64,000 nt of DNA from Lachnospiraceae bacterium UBA3641 (GCA_002373875.1 DFKQ01000003.1:9081-73080); one strand, 5' to 3'. Numbered from the stretch's first letter, positions 44,977 to 53,153 are shown. The notes: generated by a model from the sequence alone, not told the origin. Translations and numbers: made by a program.

Positions 44977-45284
44977 TTATTACTCCCCTTTTTATTTATA
45001 AGAATCCCGGCCGTTTTCAGTTCATTCTTAAGTGACCTTATCATAAGCTCAACGTGCTTACGGTGTTCTACCAGCTCGGTTAAGTTCTTAAGATCCTCCT
45101 TATGGATATAGTCGGATACGACACGATCCCCGTCCCGGTATTTCAGATAGTAGTAATCCTTGTTGCCTATATGCTTTTCGCATATGGTACCCTTGGGAAG
45201 TGCGGACCTTATCTGCTCGTATTTATTTATCATGTATTCGATACGCCCGATCTCCCGTGAAACCGTACTTGTAAGTAATCCCAT
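44973..45284 (-). CDS. small protein heading the DUF3791 cassette
   Basis: A 103-residue protein with a helical N-terminus (REIGRIEYMINKYEQIRSAL), a central beta hairpin with PKGTICEKHIGNKDYYYLKY then RDGDRVVSDYIHKEDLKN, and a C-terminal coiled coil (ELVEHRKHVELMIRSLKNEL). This helix-hairpin-helix plan is common in small Firmicute proteins annotated only as hypothetical. AAGGGG precedes the ATG, and a TTGCGA-17-TATGAT promoter lies upstream. Whether it binds nucleic acid or the partner proteins is unknown. It is the first gene of the three-gene operon. Confidence 0.65.
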   Translation of the reverse strand: MGLLTSTVSREIGRIEYMINKYEQIRSALPKGTICEKHIGNKDYYYLKYRDGDRVVSDYIHKEDLKNLTELVEHRKHVELMIRSLKNELKTAGILINKKGSNK

Positions 45285-45306
45285 TATATTGTCCCCTTAT
45301 CCGTCT

Positions 45307-45335
45307 ATCATACAAGATTTTGTATATTTTCGCAA
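45307..45335 (-). promoter_or_regulatory. promoter of the leftward small-gene cassette
   Basis: On the minus strand TTGCGA (45335-45330) and TATGAT (45312-45307) are 17 bp apart. The -35 ends 2 bp from the palindrome at 45338-45379. Confidence 0.6.
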
Positions 45336-45337
45336 GC

Positions 45338-45379
45338 TGAAACAGGGGGACGGTTCCTCGGAACGGTTCCCCTGTTTCA
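45338..45379. repeat. palindromic REP-like element between divergent promoters
   Basis: TGAAACAGGGG (45338-45348) and CCCCTGTTTCA (45369-45379) are perfect inverted repeats, with an inner GTTCC-TC-GGAAC. It contains the GGGGACGGTT motif of the element inserted at 3980-4074. The sequence fills the gap between the leftward -35 (ending 45335) and the rightward -35 (starting 45382). Confidence 0.8.
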
Positions 45380-45381
45380 CC

Positions 45382-45410
45382 TTGTGTTTTTATACATTTT
45401 TATTTATAAT
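45382..45410 (+). promoter_or_regulatory. promoter of ahcY
   Basis: TTGTGT (45382-45387) and a perfect TATAAT (45405-45410) are 17 bp apart. The start codon of ahcY is 50 bp downstream at 45460. Confidence 0.5.
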
Positions 45411-45459
45411 CAACTATGTATGTAATAAAAAGATGAACCAAGAATTCAGGAGGTCATAT

Positions 45460-46707
45460 ATGAGCAGCGAAATAAGAGATATAAATCTGGCGGAATCGGG
45501 GTTTAGGAAGATAGAGTGGGTTAAGAGAAACTGCGATCTCTTAAGGACACTTGAAGAGGAATTCACAAGGACAAGACCCTTTGAGGGTAAGAAGGTTGCG
45601 CTGTCTGTACATCTTGAAGCCAAGACGGCTTACCTCTGTCTTGTGCTTAAGGCAGGCGGAGCGGATATGTATGTTACGGGATCCAATCCTCTCTCGACCC
45701 AGGATGATGTGGCAGCAGCTCTTGTGAGCAAGGGACTTGAGGTTCATGCCTGGTATGATGCAACGCCTGAGGAATACAACAGTCATATAAGGGCTGTTCT
45801 TGAACCCGGCCCCAATATCATTATAGATGACGGCGGTGACCTGGTTCATATGATGCATACGGAACTTAGGCATCTGATCCCCGGTGTTATCGGAGGCTGT
45901 GAGGAAACAACTACGGGTATCCTCCGTCTGCTTGCCATGGACAGGAATGACGAGCTTAAGTTCCCCATGGTGCTTGTAAACAATGCCGACTGTAAGCACT
46001 TTTTCGACAACCGTTATGGTACAGGCCAGTCGGTATGGGACGGGATAAACCGTACAACCAATCTTATAGTTGCAGGCAAGATCGTGGTTGTGGCAGGTTA
46101 CGGCTGGTGCGGCAAGGGTGTTGCCATGAGGGCCAAAGGCCTTGGGGCCAGGGTCATAGTCACCGAAGTGAATCCCGTTAAGGCAATAGAGGCCGTTATG
46201 GACGGATTTGATGTTATGCCCATGAACGATGCGGCTAAGATCGGTGATTTCTTTATTACGGTAACGGGCTGTGATAAGGTCATAGATAAGGAAGATTTTG
46301 CGGTAATTAAGGACGGGGCGATCCTGTGCAATGCCGGACACTTCGACTGTGAGATAGATATGGCCTGGCTTAAGGAGAATGCTGTTGAAAGCCGGGAAAT
46401 GAGGAAGAACATTATGGGTTATAAGCTTCCTACCGGGCAGTGGATATATGTACTTGCCGAGGGACGTCTTGTGAACCTGGCAGCAGGTGACGGACATCCG
46501 GCCGAGATCATGGACATGTCATTTGCCATTCAGGCACTTTCCGCCAAGTATCTGGTTGAGCATGAAGGTCAGCTTGATAAGATGATCATCGATGTTCCAA
46601 AAGAGGTTGACAATGATGTTGCGGTACGTAAGCTTGCCTTCCTTGGAAAGCATATAGATGTTCTTACCGAGGAGCAGGTTAAGTACCTTAATTCGTCGGC
46701 AGTGTGA
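45460..46707 (+). CDS. ahcY: adenosylhomocysteinase
   Basis: ATG 45460 follows CAGGAGG; a longer reading frame upstream overlaps the opposite-strand cassette and promoter and is rejected. The 415-residue enzyme has SVHLEAKTAYLCLVLKAGGA, the substrate region GGCEETTTGILRL, the NAD+-binding VVVAGYGWCGKGVAMRAKG and the closing motif LAAGDGHPAEIMDMSFAIQA. It splits S-adenosylhomocysteine into adenosine and homocysteine, relieving inhibition of methyltransferases. It is of the shorter bacterial/archaeal type. SAH hydrolase instead of the Pfs/LuxS route is less common in Clostridia, but the call is secure. A repeat cluster separates it from murC. Confidence 0.93.
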   Translation: MSSEIRDINLAESGFRKIEWVKRNCDLLRTLEEEFTRTRPFEGKKVALSVHLEAKTAYLCLVLKAGGADMYVTGSNPLSTQDDVAAALVSKGLEVHAWYDATPEEYNSHIRAVLEPGPNIIIDDGGDLVHMMHTELRHLIPGVIGGCEETTTGILRLLAMDRNDELKFPMVLVNNADCKHFFDNRYGTGQSVWDGINRTTNLIVAGKIVVVAGYGWCGKGVAMRAKGLGARVIVTEVNPVKAIEAVMDGFDVMPMNDAAKIGDFFITVTGCDKVIDKEDFAVIKDGAILCNAGHFDCEIDMAWLKENAVESREMRKNIMGYKLPTGQWIYVLAEGRLVNLAAGDGHPAEIMDMSFAIQALSAKYLVEHEGQLDKMIIDVPKEVDNDVAVRKLAFLGKHIDVLTEEQVKYLNSSAV

Positions 46708-46890
46708 CCCTCATCCACCGGCGGAGTATACCCTCATCCACCGGCAGAGCCGGTCCCCCTTCCCCCGGAGGGGGAAGGCAAGGAAATCTCAGCCAAAGGG
46801 GAAGGCAAGAGGGTAGTGGGAAGTTCACCGAGTGGGAAGGTAAGGAAATCTTACCCAAGGTGGAAGGCAAGGAAATCTCACCCAAAATAT
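46708..46890. repeat. repeat cluster between ahcY and murC
   Basis: CCCTCATCCACCGGC occurs twice (from 46709 and 46730). The second is followed by hairpins ACCGGC-AGA-GCCGGT and CCTTCCCC-CG-GAGGGGGAAGG, the same plan as at 9350. Then come three or four imperfect units of about 28 bp built on GGAAGGCAAGGAAATCTCA followed by CCCAAA (to about 46888). No gene is supported here. Confidence 0.75.
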
Positions 46891-46910
46891 AGAACAGGTG
46901 GTAGATAAGA

Positions 46911-48395
46911 TTGTACAGTATAGATTATGACACCCCGATAAGGGTACATTTTATAGGCATAGGCGGAATAAGCATGAGCGGTCTGGCAGAGATCCTGCTT
47001 GACCGGGGCTTTAAGGTATCAGGATCAGACAGGGCGCCTTCCGAGCTTACACAGATACTGGAGAACAAGGGCATTAGGGTTTATTACGGACAGGTTGCGG
47101 GAAATATAAGCGATGATATAGAGCTTGTTGTATACACGGCGGCTATCAGGGAGGATAACGAGGAGTATGCCGAGGCCGTAAGGCGGGGCATCCCCATGCT
47201 CACAAGGGCCCAGCTCCTTGGGCAGATAATGAAGAATTACGAGGTGTCGGTTGCGGTGGCGGGAACCCATGGCAAGACAACCACAACTTCAATGATAACG
47301 GATATCCTTCTCGCCGCAGACCTTGACCCAACCATATCCGTTGGCGGGATGCTTAAGGAGATCGGCGGAAACATCCGCATAGGCCGGTCGGATTATTTCG
47401 TGACAGAGGCCTGTGAATATACCAACAGCTTCTTAAGCTTGGGACCTACCGTGAATGTGATCCTTAATGTGGAAGAGGATCATCTGGACTTTTTTAAGGA
47501 TATAAAGGATATAAGGAATTCATTCAGAAGGTTTGCGCAGCTTCTTCCCGACAAGGGGCTTCTTATAATAAATGCCGATATAGAGGATTACGAAGAAATA
47601 ACGGAAGGTCTTAAATGCAGGGTCGTTACGGTATCGGCAACGAGGGATACGGGAGCCGATTATATGGCCTCTGATATAGAATACGACAATTACGGCTGTG
47701 CCTCCTTTAGGGTGACAAGGGGTAAGGAATCATATATCCCCGAATCGGGAGATGAGGCCGACAGGAATATAGGGAAGGAGGACGGAACGGATACATGGGA
47801 TAGAGAGAGGATAACTCTTCATGTACCGGGGGCCCATAATATAGGAAATGCCCTTGCTGCCATAGCTCTTGCGGATTTCCTGGGTATAAGCCCTGATATA
47901 ACGGTCCGGGGCCTGTATGACTTTAACGGAGCGGACAGGCGGTTCCAGTATAAGGGAAGCTTCCCTGCAGCCGGTGGCGGTAAGGAAGATAAGGGAACGG
48001 TTACGGTTATCGATGACTACGCCCACCATCCGACGGAGATAAGGGCAACACTTACGGCTGCGGCCAATTACCCGCATGACCGCATTGTGTGTGTTTTCCA
48101 GCCTCATACCTACACAAGGACCAAGGCCTTTTTCGATGATTTTGTCGATGCACTTACCCTTGCGGATGTGGTCGTACTGGCCGAGATCTATGCAGCCAGG
48201 GAGAAGGATACACTTGGTATGAGCTCTGAGCTTCTATGCGATGAACTGAAGAAAAAAGGAAAGGAAGCTTATTACTTTTCCACATTTGATGAGATAGAGG
48301 ATTATCTTAAGAAAAAAAGTATTGACGGCGACCTGTTGATAACTATGGGTGCCGGAGATGTAGTAAAAATAGGGGAAGAGCTCATAAAAAAATGA
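46911..48395 (+). CDS. murC: UDP-N-acetylmuramate--L-alanine ligase
   Basis: TTG 46911 follows AGGTGG at 46896-46901, giving 494 residues. The N-terminal Rossmann domain has HFIGIGGISMSGLAEILL, the ATP loop is AGTHGKTTTTSM (about residues 117-128), and the substrate region shows TEACEYTNSFLSL and NVEEDHLDFF. The C-terminal domain has DDYAHHPTEIRATL and VFQPHTYTRTKAFFDDF. It adds L-Ala to UDP-MurNAc, the first step of the stem peptide. It is somewhat long because of a polar insert near residues 265-290. A terminator follows. Confidence 0.95.
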   Translation: MYSIDYDTPIRVHFIGIGGISMSGLAEILLDRGFKVSGSDRAPSELTQILENKGIRVYYGQVAGNISDDIELVVYTAAIREDNEEYAEAVRRGIPMLTRAQLLGQIMKNYEVSVAVAGTHGKTTTTSMITDILLAADLDPTISVGGMLKEIGGNIRIGRSDYFVTEACEYTNSFLSLGPTVNVILNVEEDHLDFFKDIKDIRNSFRRFAQLLPDKGLLIINADIEDYEEITEGLKCRVVTVSATRDTGADYMASDIEYDNYGCASFRVTRGKESYIPESGDEADRNIGKEDGTDTWDRERITLHVPGAHNIGNALAAIALADFLGISPDITVRGLYDFNGADRRFQYKGSFPAAGGGKEDKGTVTVIDDYAHHPTEIRATLTAAANYPHDRIVCVFQPHTYTRTKAFFDDFVDALTLADVVVLAEIYAAREKDTLGMSSELLCDELKKKGKEAYYFSTFDEIEDYLKKKSIDGDLLITMGAGDVVKIGEELIKK

Positions 48396-48404
48396 TTATC
48401 CACA
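48396..48404 (+). promoter_or_regulatory. DnaA box
   Basis: TTATCCACA is a perfect match to the strong DnaA-binding consensus. A one-mismatch box (ATATCCACA) abuts it at 48405-48413. Another perfect box lies at 48549, all upstream of dnaD. Confidence 0.6.
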
Positions 48405-48406
48405 AT

Positions 48407-48455
48407 ATCCACAAGCAGGACGACGGAATTATCCCAAATCCGCTTGTGGATTTTT
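48407..48455 (+). terminator. terminator after murC
   Basis: ATCCACAAGC-A-GGA (48407-48420) pairs with TCCGCTTGTGGAT (48439-48451) with one bulge, followed by TTTT. The stem arms contain DnaA-box-like sequence, so both readings apply to the same bases. Confidence 0.7.
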
Positions 48456-48548
48456 AGGTTGACGTAAAAAGTTACCGTCTGAAAAAAGTTCGCAAGATTC
48501 ATGGGATTTTGGTCGGAAAAATAAAAAATATCACATTACCCAATGCCT

Positions 48549-48557
48549 TTATCCACA
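48549..48557 (+). promoter_or_regulatory. DnaA box
   Basis: TTATCCACA, a perfect consensus DnaA box, 67 bp before the -10 element of the dnaD gene. Confidence 0.6.
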
Positions 48558-48623
48558 GTGAAGACGGTACTTCACGGCCTGTCCTTCTGGGCATAAGATT
48601 TTGTTTTCTTAAGTGGATTTTGG

Positions 48624-48632
48624 TGCTATAAT
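48624..48632 (+). promoter_or_regulatory. extended -10 promoter of dnaD
   Basis: TGC followed by a perfect TATAAT (48627-48632) forms an extended -10. No good -35 is seen at 17 bp; TTGTTT at 48601 is too far away. The start codon is at 48690. Confidence 0.6.
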
Positions 48633-48689
48633 TCCTCTCATCAGGGGATATTTAAGTTAAAGGGGAATAACTTACGGCAGGTGTTGTAA

Positions 48690-49760
48690 ATGGGTAATGT
48701 AACTCTGTGCAAGGATTATTCTTCGGATATAACGCTTTTGAGTAACAGCTTCATAGATGACTATATGTGCGAAGCCAATGATGCGCAGATCAAGATATAT
48801 CTGTATCTGTTACGGTGTATGGGATCGGGAAGGCCCTTTACCGTTTCGGATATGGCTGACAGGTTCAACTACACCGAGAAGGATGTGCTGAGGGCCCTTA
48901 AGTACTGGGATAAGAAGAAGGTTTTATCCCTGTCCTTTAATTCATCGGGAAGCCTCACATGCATTCAGCTTCTTGACATGCGCAGGGCAGGTATTGTAAA
49001 TATGAATGAGAAGACAGATGAAGCAGGAGAAGAGGTAAGGATAGAGCCGGCAACTTCAGGCAGCAGTAAGATAGTTGACTTTTCCTCGAAGAAGTCATAT
49101 ACACCCCAGGAGCTTGCCAGCTTTAAGGAGAAGCCGGAAATATCGCAGCTTCTCTTTATAGCCGAAACGTATCTGGGTAAGACCCTGCGTCCGGATGAGA
49201 TCACATCGATCCTTTTCATGTATGACTCTTACGGATTTTCGGCAGACCTTATCGAGTATCTGATAGAATATTGTGCGAATAACAGGAAGAAGAACATCAG
49301 GTATATAGAAGCGGTGGCAGAGAGTTGGGCGGCTACCGGGATCTCAACGGTCGAGGAAGCCAAGGCAAGGACGGGGAGCATTCCCGGAGAGGTGTATGAG
49401 GTATTTAAGGCCTTCGGGATCAGGGGCAGGAACCCCATAGAGCCCGAGATATCATATGTCCACAAATGGTCTGCCATCTACGGCTTCTCCATCGATATAA
49501 TCTGTGAAGCATGCAGCAGGACGATCATGAGCATCAACACGGTAAGCTTCGAGTACGCGGACAGGATACTTGAGAACTGGAAGAAGGCCGGCGTTGAGAC
49601 CTTTGATGATATAGAGAGAGCGGATGCCATACATGCTAAAGAAGCTTCCCCCAGGCCTTCGAGGCCGTCGGCCAGGGGAGCCAAATCAGGCTCATTCAAC
49701 GATTTCTCGCAGAGGAAGTACGATTACGCCCAGCTTGAGAAGGATGCACTCAGATATTAA
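48690..49760 (+). CDS. DnaD-domain replication initiation protein
   Basis: A 356-residue protein. The N-terminal winged helix (about residues 12-80) reads LLSNSFIDDYMCEANDAQIK, IYLYLLRCMGSGRPFTVSDM and ALKYWDKKKVLSL. Two DnaB_2/DnaD C-terminal domains follow: about 145-225 (FIAETYLGKTLRPDEITSIL, YIEAVAESWAATGISTVEEA) and about 235-310 (WSAIYGFSIDIICEACSRTI, ILENWKKAGVETFDDI). Proteins of this type recruit the helicase loader during initiation and restart, and the loader gene follows 85 bp downstream. DnaA boxes upstream suggest control by the initiator. Tandem C-terminal domains are the Clostridia form. Confidence 0.9.
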   Translation: MGNVTLCKDYSSDITLLSNSFIDDYMCEANDAQIKIYLYLLRCMGSGRPFTVSDMADRFNYTEKDVLRALKYWDKKKVLSLSFNSSGSLTCIQLLDMRRAGIVNMNEKTDEAGEEVRIEPATSGSSKIVDFSSKKSYTPQELASFKEKPEISQLLFIAETYLGKTLRPDEITSILFMYDSYGFSADLIEYLIEYCANNRKKNIRYIEAVAESWAATGISTVEEAKARTGSIPGEVYEVFKAFGIRGRNPIEPEISYVHKWSAIYGFSIDIICEACSRTIMSINTVSFEYADRILENWKKAGVETFDDIERADAIHAKEASPRPSRPSARGAKSGSFNDFSQRKYDYAQLEKDALRY

Positions 49761-49768
49761 TTATCAAT

Positions 49769-49825
49769 TCCTTATGATATCTTAGCGGCGAGCGTATCAG
49801 AAGAAGAACGGAAGTTCTTCTTACA
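49769..49825 (+). repeat. two-hairpin dispersed element, copy C (left arm missing)
   Basis: The right arm TCCTTATGAT (49769-49778), the core ATCTTAGCGGCGAGCGTATC (49779-49798) and hairpin 2 AAGAAGAAC-GGAA-GTTCTTCTT (49801-49822) are present. The left arm of hairpin 1 is absent. It lies between dnaD and the helicase-loader gene. Confidence 0.82.
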
Positions 49826-49845
49826 GTTTACTCACAGGAGTTACA

Positions 49846-50820
49846 ATGTCCATTTCCAACTCACAGTACGATGCGATAATGCGTACTTATGAAGAAAAAC
49901 AGAACAGGAGCAGGCACCTCCTTACACAGAGGACAAATGAGGTGTACGCAAAAATACCGGAATACAAGGCACTGGATTCTTCGGTGGCCGATATATCCTT
50001 AGAACTGGGGAGGCGGGTCATCGACGGGGATGTAAGTGCCTTGAGTGCATTAAGGGATAAACTTAAGGAGATAGCCGGCAGGAAGAAGGAACTTCTTAAG
50101 GAGGGCGGTTTCCCGGATGACTACCTTGAGCCCGTATACTCATGCAGTGACTGTAAGGATACGGGATATATAGAGGGAAATAAGTGCCATTGCCTAAAGC
50201 AGGCCATAACCAGATATCTGTATACCCAGTCTAATATTGAGAATGTTCTTAAGAAGGAGAACTTCGATACACTGACCTATGATGTTTACGACGATACCGA
50301 GCTGCCCCTTATGAGGAATATAATCGAGGGATGCAAGGCCTATGTGCATGACTTTGACAATGCATATGAGAACCTGCTCTTTTACGGTGATGTGGGGGTG
50401 GGCAAGACCTTCCTTACCAATTGTATAGCTAACGAGCTGCTAAAGCAGGGCCATTCGGTCATCTACTTTACAGCATTTCAATTATTTGATACACTTGCTA
50501 AGTATGCGTTCAGGCAGCAGGAAGTTAATGAGGATATAGGCCGTGTTCATGAGGATATCTTCGACTGTGACCTGCTCATCATCGATGATCTGGGGACCGA
50601 GATGACCAACTCATTCGTGCTGAGCCAGCTCTTCCTTATCATCAATGAGCGCGATAACAGGATGAAACCTACTATCATTTCGACAAATCTGTCGATCGAG
50701 GACATTTCGGAACGTTATTCCGAGAGAACCTTCTCGAGGATTTACGGTAAATACAGGATGATCAAGCCCGCCATCAGGGACTTAAGGATCAAGTTAAAGA
50801 GAGCTTCAAGCAGAAAGTGA
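49846..50820 (+). CDS. DnaI/DnaC-like replicative helicase loader
   Basis: A 324-residue protein. An N-terminal helical part with a zinc-type motif (YSCSDCKDTGYIEGNKCHCL, about residues 105-122) binds the helicase. The AAA+ domain has Walker A YGDVGVGKTFLTN (about 180-192), Walker B DLLIIDDLGTE, sensor STNLSIEDIS and arginine finger ERTFSRIYGKYRMIK. It loads DnaB-type helicase onto the unwound origin together with the DnaD-type protein upstream. CAGGAG precedes the start, with repeat copy C in the spacer. The prs-like gene follows after 7 bp. Confidence 0.9.
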   Translation: MSISNSQYDAIMRTYEEKQNRSRHLLTQRTNEVYAKIPEYKALDSSVADISLELGRRVIDGDVSALSALRDKLKEIAGRKKELLKEGGFPDDYLEPVYSCSDCKDTGYIEGNKCHCLKQAITRYLYTQSNIENVLKKENFDTLTYDVYDDTELPLMRNIIEGCKAYVHDFDNAYENLLFYGDVGVGKTFLTNCIANELLKQGHSVIYFTAFQLFDTLAKYAFRQQEVNEDIGRVHEDIFDCDLLIIDDLGTEMTNSFVLSQLFLIINERDNRMKPTIISTNLSIEDISERYSERTFSRIYGKYRMIKPAIRDLRIKLKRASSRK

Positions 50821-50827
50821 GGAAATA

Positions 50828-52015
50828 ATGCCGGGTCGTGAAGAAAAACGTAACCTTGAATCAATACCCGTAGGGTCACTACGGATGATCCCTCTTGAGG
50901 GCTGTATCGATCTGGGGCATAAGATCGATGAGTACCTTGTCAAGTGGAGGACCGAAAGGGAGAACGAACACAAGAATTCCCTGGCCTTCGCGGGTTACCA
51001 GAGGGACTCCTACATACTGGATGCCCAGATCAACCGCTTCGGTACGGGTGAAGCCAAGGGCGTGATCAATGAATCGGTCCGGGGTACCGATCTGTATATC
51101 CTGGTTGATATAACCAATTACTCCCTGACATATAAGCTGTGCGGCAATGAGAATCACATGTCGCCGGATGACCACTATCAGGATCTTAAGAGGATCATTG
51201 CGGCAGTGGGAGGCAAGGCAAGAAGGATCACGGTCATAATGCCCTTCCTTTATGAATCCCGCCAGCATAAGAGAAGCGCCAGGGAATCACTCGACTGTGC
51301 ACTGGCCCTTCAGGAAATGGTCAGGATGGGAGTCGATAACATAATCACCTTCGATGCTCACGATCCCAGGGTGCAGAACGCCATTCCCCTTTCGGGATTT
51401 GAGACGGTAACTCCCGCTTACCAGTTCGTCAAGGGACTTCTGGGAAGCGTTAATGACCTTAAGATAGATGCGGATCACATGATGATGATAAGCCCGGATG
51501 AAGGCGGTATGAGTCGTGCCATTTACCTTGCCAACATGCTGGGACTTGATATGGGTATGTTTTATAAGAGACGTGACTATACCAGGATAGTAGACGGCCG
51601 TAATCCCATAGTGAGCCATGAGTTCCTGGGAACCTCGGTGGAGGGTAAGGATGTACTGGTAGTTGATGATATGATATCTTCGGGCGAGAGCGTTCTGGAT
51701 GTGGCAAGGCAGCTTAAGAAGCGTAATGCGGCCAGGATATTTATTGCAGCCACCTTCGGACTCTTTACCAAGGGAATTGAAGTCTTCGACAGGGCTTATG
51801 ACGAAGGGATCATTGATAAGATACTAACAACCAACCTGGTTTACCAGATGCCTGAGCTCTTTGAGAGACCCTACTATATAAGCTGTGATATGAGTAAGTA
51901 TATCGCCTACATTATCGATACGCTTAATCATGATACGTCGATCTCAGACCTGCTGAATCCCTTCGAGCGTATCCATAATTTAGTTAACAGATATAATGCC
52001 GGACAGGTTAATTAA
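50828..52015 (+). CDS. ribose-phosphate pyrophosphokinase (long form)
   Basis: A 395-residue PRPP synthetase-like protein, about 80 residues longer than classical Prs. The ATP-flexible loop FLYESRQHKRSARESLDCAL, the ribose-5-P region FDAHDPRVQNAIP, MISPDEGGMSRAIYLANMLG and the PRPP-binding VLVVDDMISSGESVLDVA are clear. Extra sequence lies at the N-terminus (residues 1-80) and the C-terminus (LLNPFERIHNLVNRYNAG). It makes PRPP from ribose-5-P and ATP for nucleotides, His and Trp. It is 7 bp after the loader gene, so nucleotide supply and replication are cotranscribed here. This long type is frequent in Lachnospiraceae, to my knowledge. Confidence 0.88.
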   Translation: MPGREEKRNLESIPVGSLRMIPLEGCIDLGHKIDEYLVKWRTERENEHKNSLAFAGYQRDSYILDAQINRFGTGEAKGVINESVRGTDLYILVDITNYSLTYKLCGNENHMSPDDHYQDLKRIIAAVGGKARRITVIMPFLYESRQHKRSARESLDCALALQEMVRMGVDNIITFDAHDPRVQNAIPLSGFETVTPAYQFVKGLLGSVNDLKIDADHMMMISPDEGGMSRAIYLANMLGLDMGMFYKRRDYTRIVDGRNPIVSHEFLGTSVEGKDVLVVDDMISSGESVLDVARQLKKRNAARIFIAATFGLFTKGIEVFDRAYDEGIIDKILTTNLVYQMPELFERPYYISCDMSKYIAYIIDTLNHDTSISDLLNPFERIHNLVNRYNAGQVN

Positions 52016-52020
52016 TTATT

Positions 52021-52857
52021 ATGTTCAAATTAGGACAATTTCAGAGACTTACAGTTGTGAAGATCGCTGACCACGGCGCGTATCTGGCAGAGAGCCGGGA
52101 AGCGGGTGCAGACCGGATACTCCTGCCCATCAGGCAGGTTCCGGAGGGGACACGGGTTGGCAGCGAGATAGAGGTCTTCATATATAAGGACAGCAAGGAT
52201 CGTCCCATCGCGACGGTAAACAGGCCGCTTATAAGCCTTAATGAGGTTGCCCTGTTAAGGGTCAGGGAAGTAAGTAAGATCGGTGCCTTCATGGATTGGG
52301 GCCTTGAGAAGGACCTCCTCCTTCCCTTTAAGCAGCAGACGAAGAAGGTCAGTGCAGGTGAGGAATGCCTGGTGGCATTGTATATTGACAAGACGTCAAG
52401 GCTCTGCCTTACCATGAATGTTTACGATTATCTGGCCACCGACCACAACTACAGGACAGGTGACGAGGTAGAGGGCAGGGTATATCTTATAAGCGATAAC
52501 TTCGGGGCCTTTGTTGCAGTGGATGATGAGTATTCCGCCCTGATCCCGACAAGGGAAATGTATGGTGATATTAAGGTGGGCCGGATTATAAAGGCCAGGG
52601 TTACCGGGGTTAAGGAGGACGGCAAGCTTACCCTGAGCATCCGTAAGAAGGCATACGAGCAGATAGAAGATGATGTCGGAAGGGTTATGAAGGTCTTAAA
52701 TGACTTTGACGGAGTCCTTCCCTTTAATGATAAGGCGAGTCCCGAAACCATCAAACGTGAGTTCAATATGAGCAAGAATGAATTCAAACGGGCGGTGGGA
52801 AGGCTCTATAAGGAAAGGAAGATAGAAATAACGGATAAGAGCATACGCCGACTTTAA
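52021..52857 (+). CDS. CvfB/YitL-type S1 RNA-binding protein
   Basis: A 278-residue cytoplasmic protein with tandem S1-like OB domains (about 3-65, 70-130, 150-212) and a C-terminal winged helix (about 220-278). Recognisable stretches are GQFQRLTVVKIADHGAYLAE, EVSKIGAFMDWGLEKDLLLP, YRTGDEVEGRVYLISDNFGA and the tail EFKRAVGRLYKERKIEI. CvfB of Staphylococcus and YitL of Bacillus share this plan and bind RNA, influencing expression of virulence and other genes. The start is 6 bp after the prs stop. Targets unknown. Confidence 0.87.
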   Translation: MFKLGQFQRLTVVKIADHGAYLAESREAGADRILLPIRQVPEGTRVGSEIEVFIYKDSKDRPIATVNRPLISLNEVALLRVREVSKIGAFMDWGLEKDLLLPFKQQTKKVSAGEECLVALYIDKTSRLCLTMNVYDYLATDHNYRTGDEVEGRVYLISDNFGAFVAVDDEYSALIPTREMYGDIKVGRIIKARVTGVKEDGKLTLSIRKKAYEQIEDDVGRVMKVLNDFDGVLPFNDKASPETIKREFNMSKNEFKRAVGRLYKERKIEITDKSIRRL

Positions 52858-52918
52858 GCTTTACAAAACGGTTAAAATAGTATAAAGTATTGGCGTTAAG
52901 AGAAAGGAGAGAAAGAAC

Positions 52919-53152
52919 ATGAAAGTAACGAAGATCAGTGATGTAAACAAGTTTTTTGAAGTGGTTGACTCCTGTAAGGGTAAGGTAGAGCTGGTTACTG
53001 GGGAAGGAGACAGGCTGAACCTTAAGTCCAAGCTGTCACAGTATGTTTCCCTTGCCAATATCTTCTCGGACGGTACTATTGAGGAGCTTGAGATAGTAGC
53101 ATATGAGCCGGAGGATATAGATAAGCTTCTTAACTTTATGGTCAATTCATAA
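52919..53152 (+). CDS. small conserved-looking protein of unknown function
   Basis: A 77-residue acidic protein with a mixed alpha/beta pattern: MKVTKISDVNKFFEVVDSCK, VELVTGEGDRLNLKSKLSQY and IEELEIVAYEPEDIDKLLNF. It has no membrane helix, signal peptide or catalytic motif. AAAGGAG precedes the ATG. It begins 61 bp after the CvfB stop and its own stop is 1 bp before the CPBP protease gene, so it belongs to that transcript. I recall similar small proteins in Lachnospiraceae with no known role. It is a real gene judging by its ribosome site, spacing and codon use. Confidence 0.75.
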   Translation: MKVTKISDVNKFFEVVDSCKGKVELVTGEGDRLNLKSKLSQYVSLANIFSDGTIEELEIVAYEPEDIDKLLNFMVNS

Positions 53153-53153
53153 A

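Noticed and set aside
45160..45459. Upstream extension of ahcY by about 100 codons
   Set aside because: It would cross the opposite-strand small gene, both promoters and the palindrome. A strong CAGGAGG site and the family N-terminus fix the start at 45460.
45541..46497. Long open frame (318 codons) on the minus strand
   Set aside because: It lies wholly inside ahcY on the other strand, has no ribosome site and gives a His/Cys-rich sequence without any family pattern.
48396..48690. Chromosomal replication origin
   Set aside because: DnaA boxes are present, but dnaA, dnaN and an AT-rich unwinding region are not. Control of dnaD is the simpler reading.
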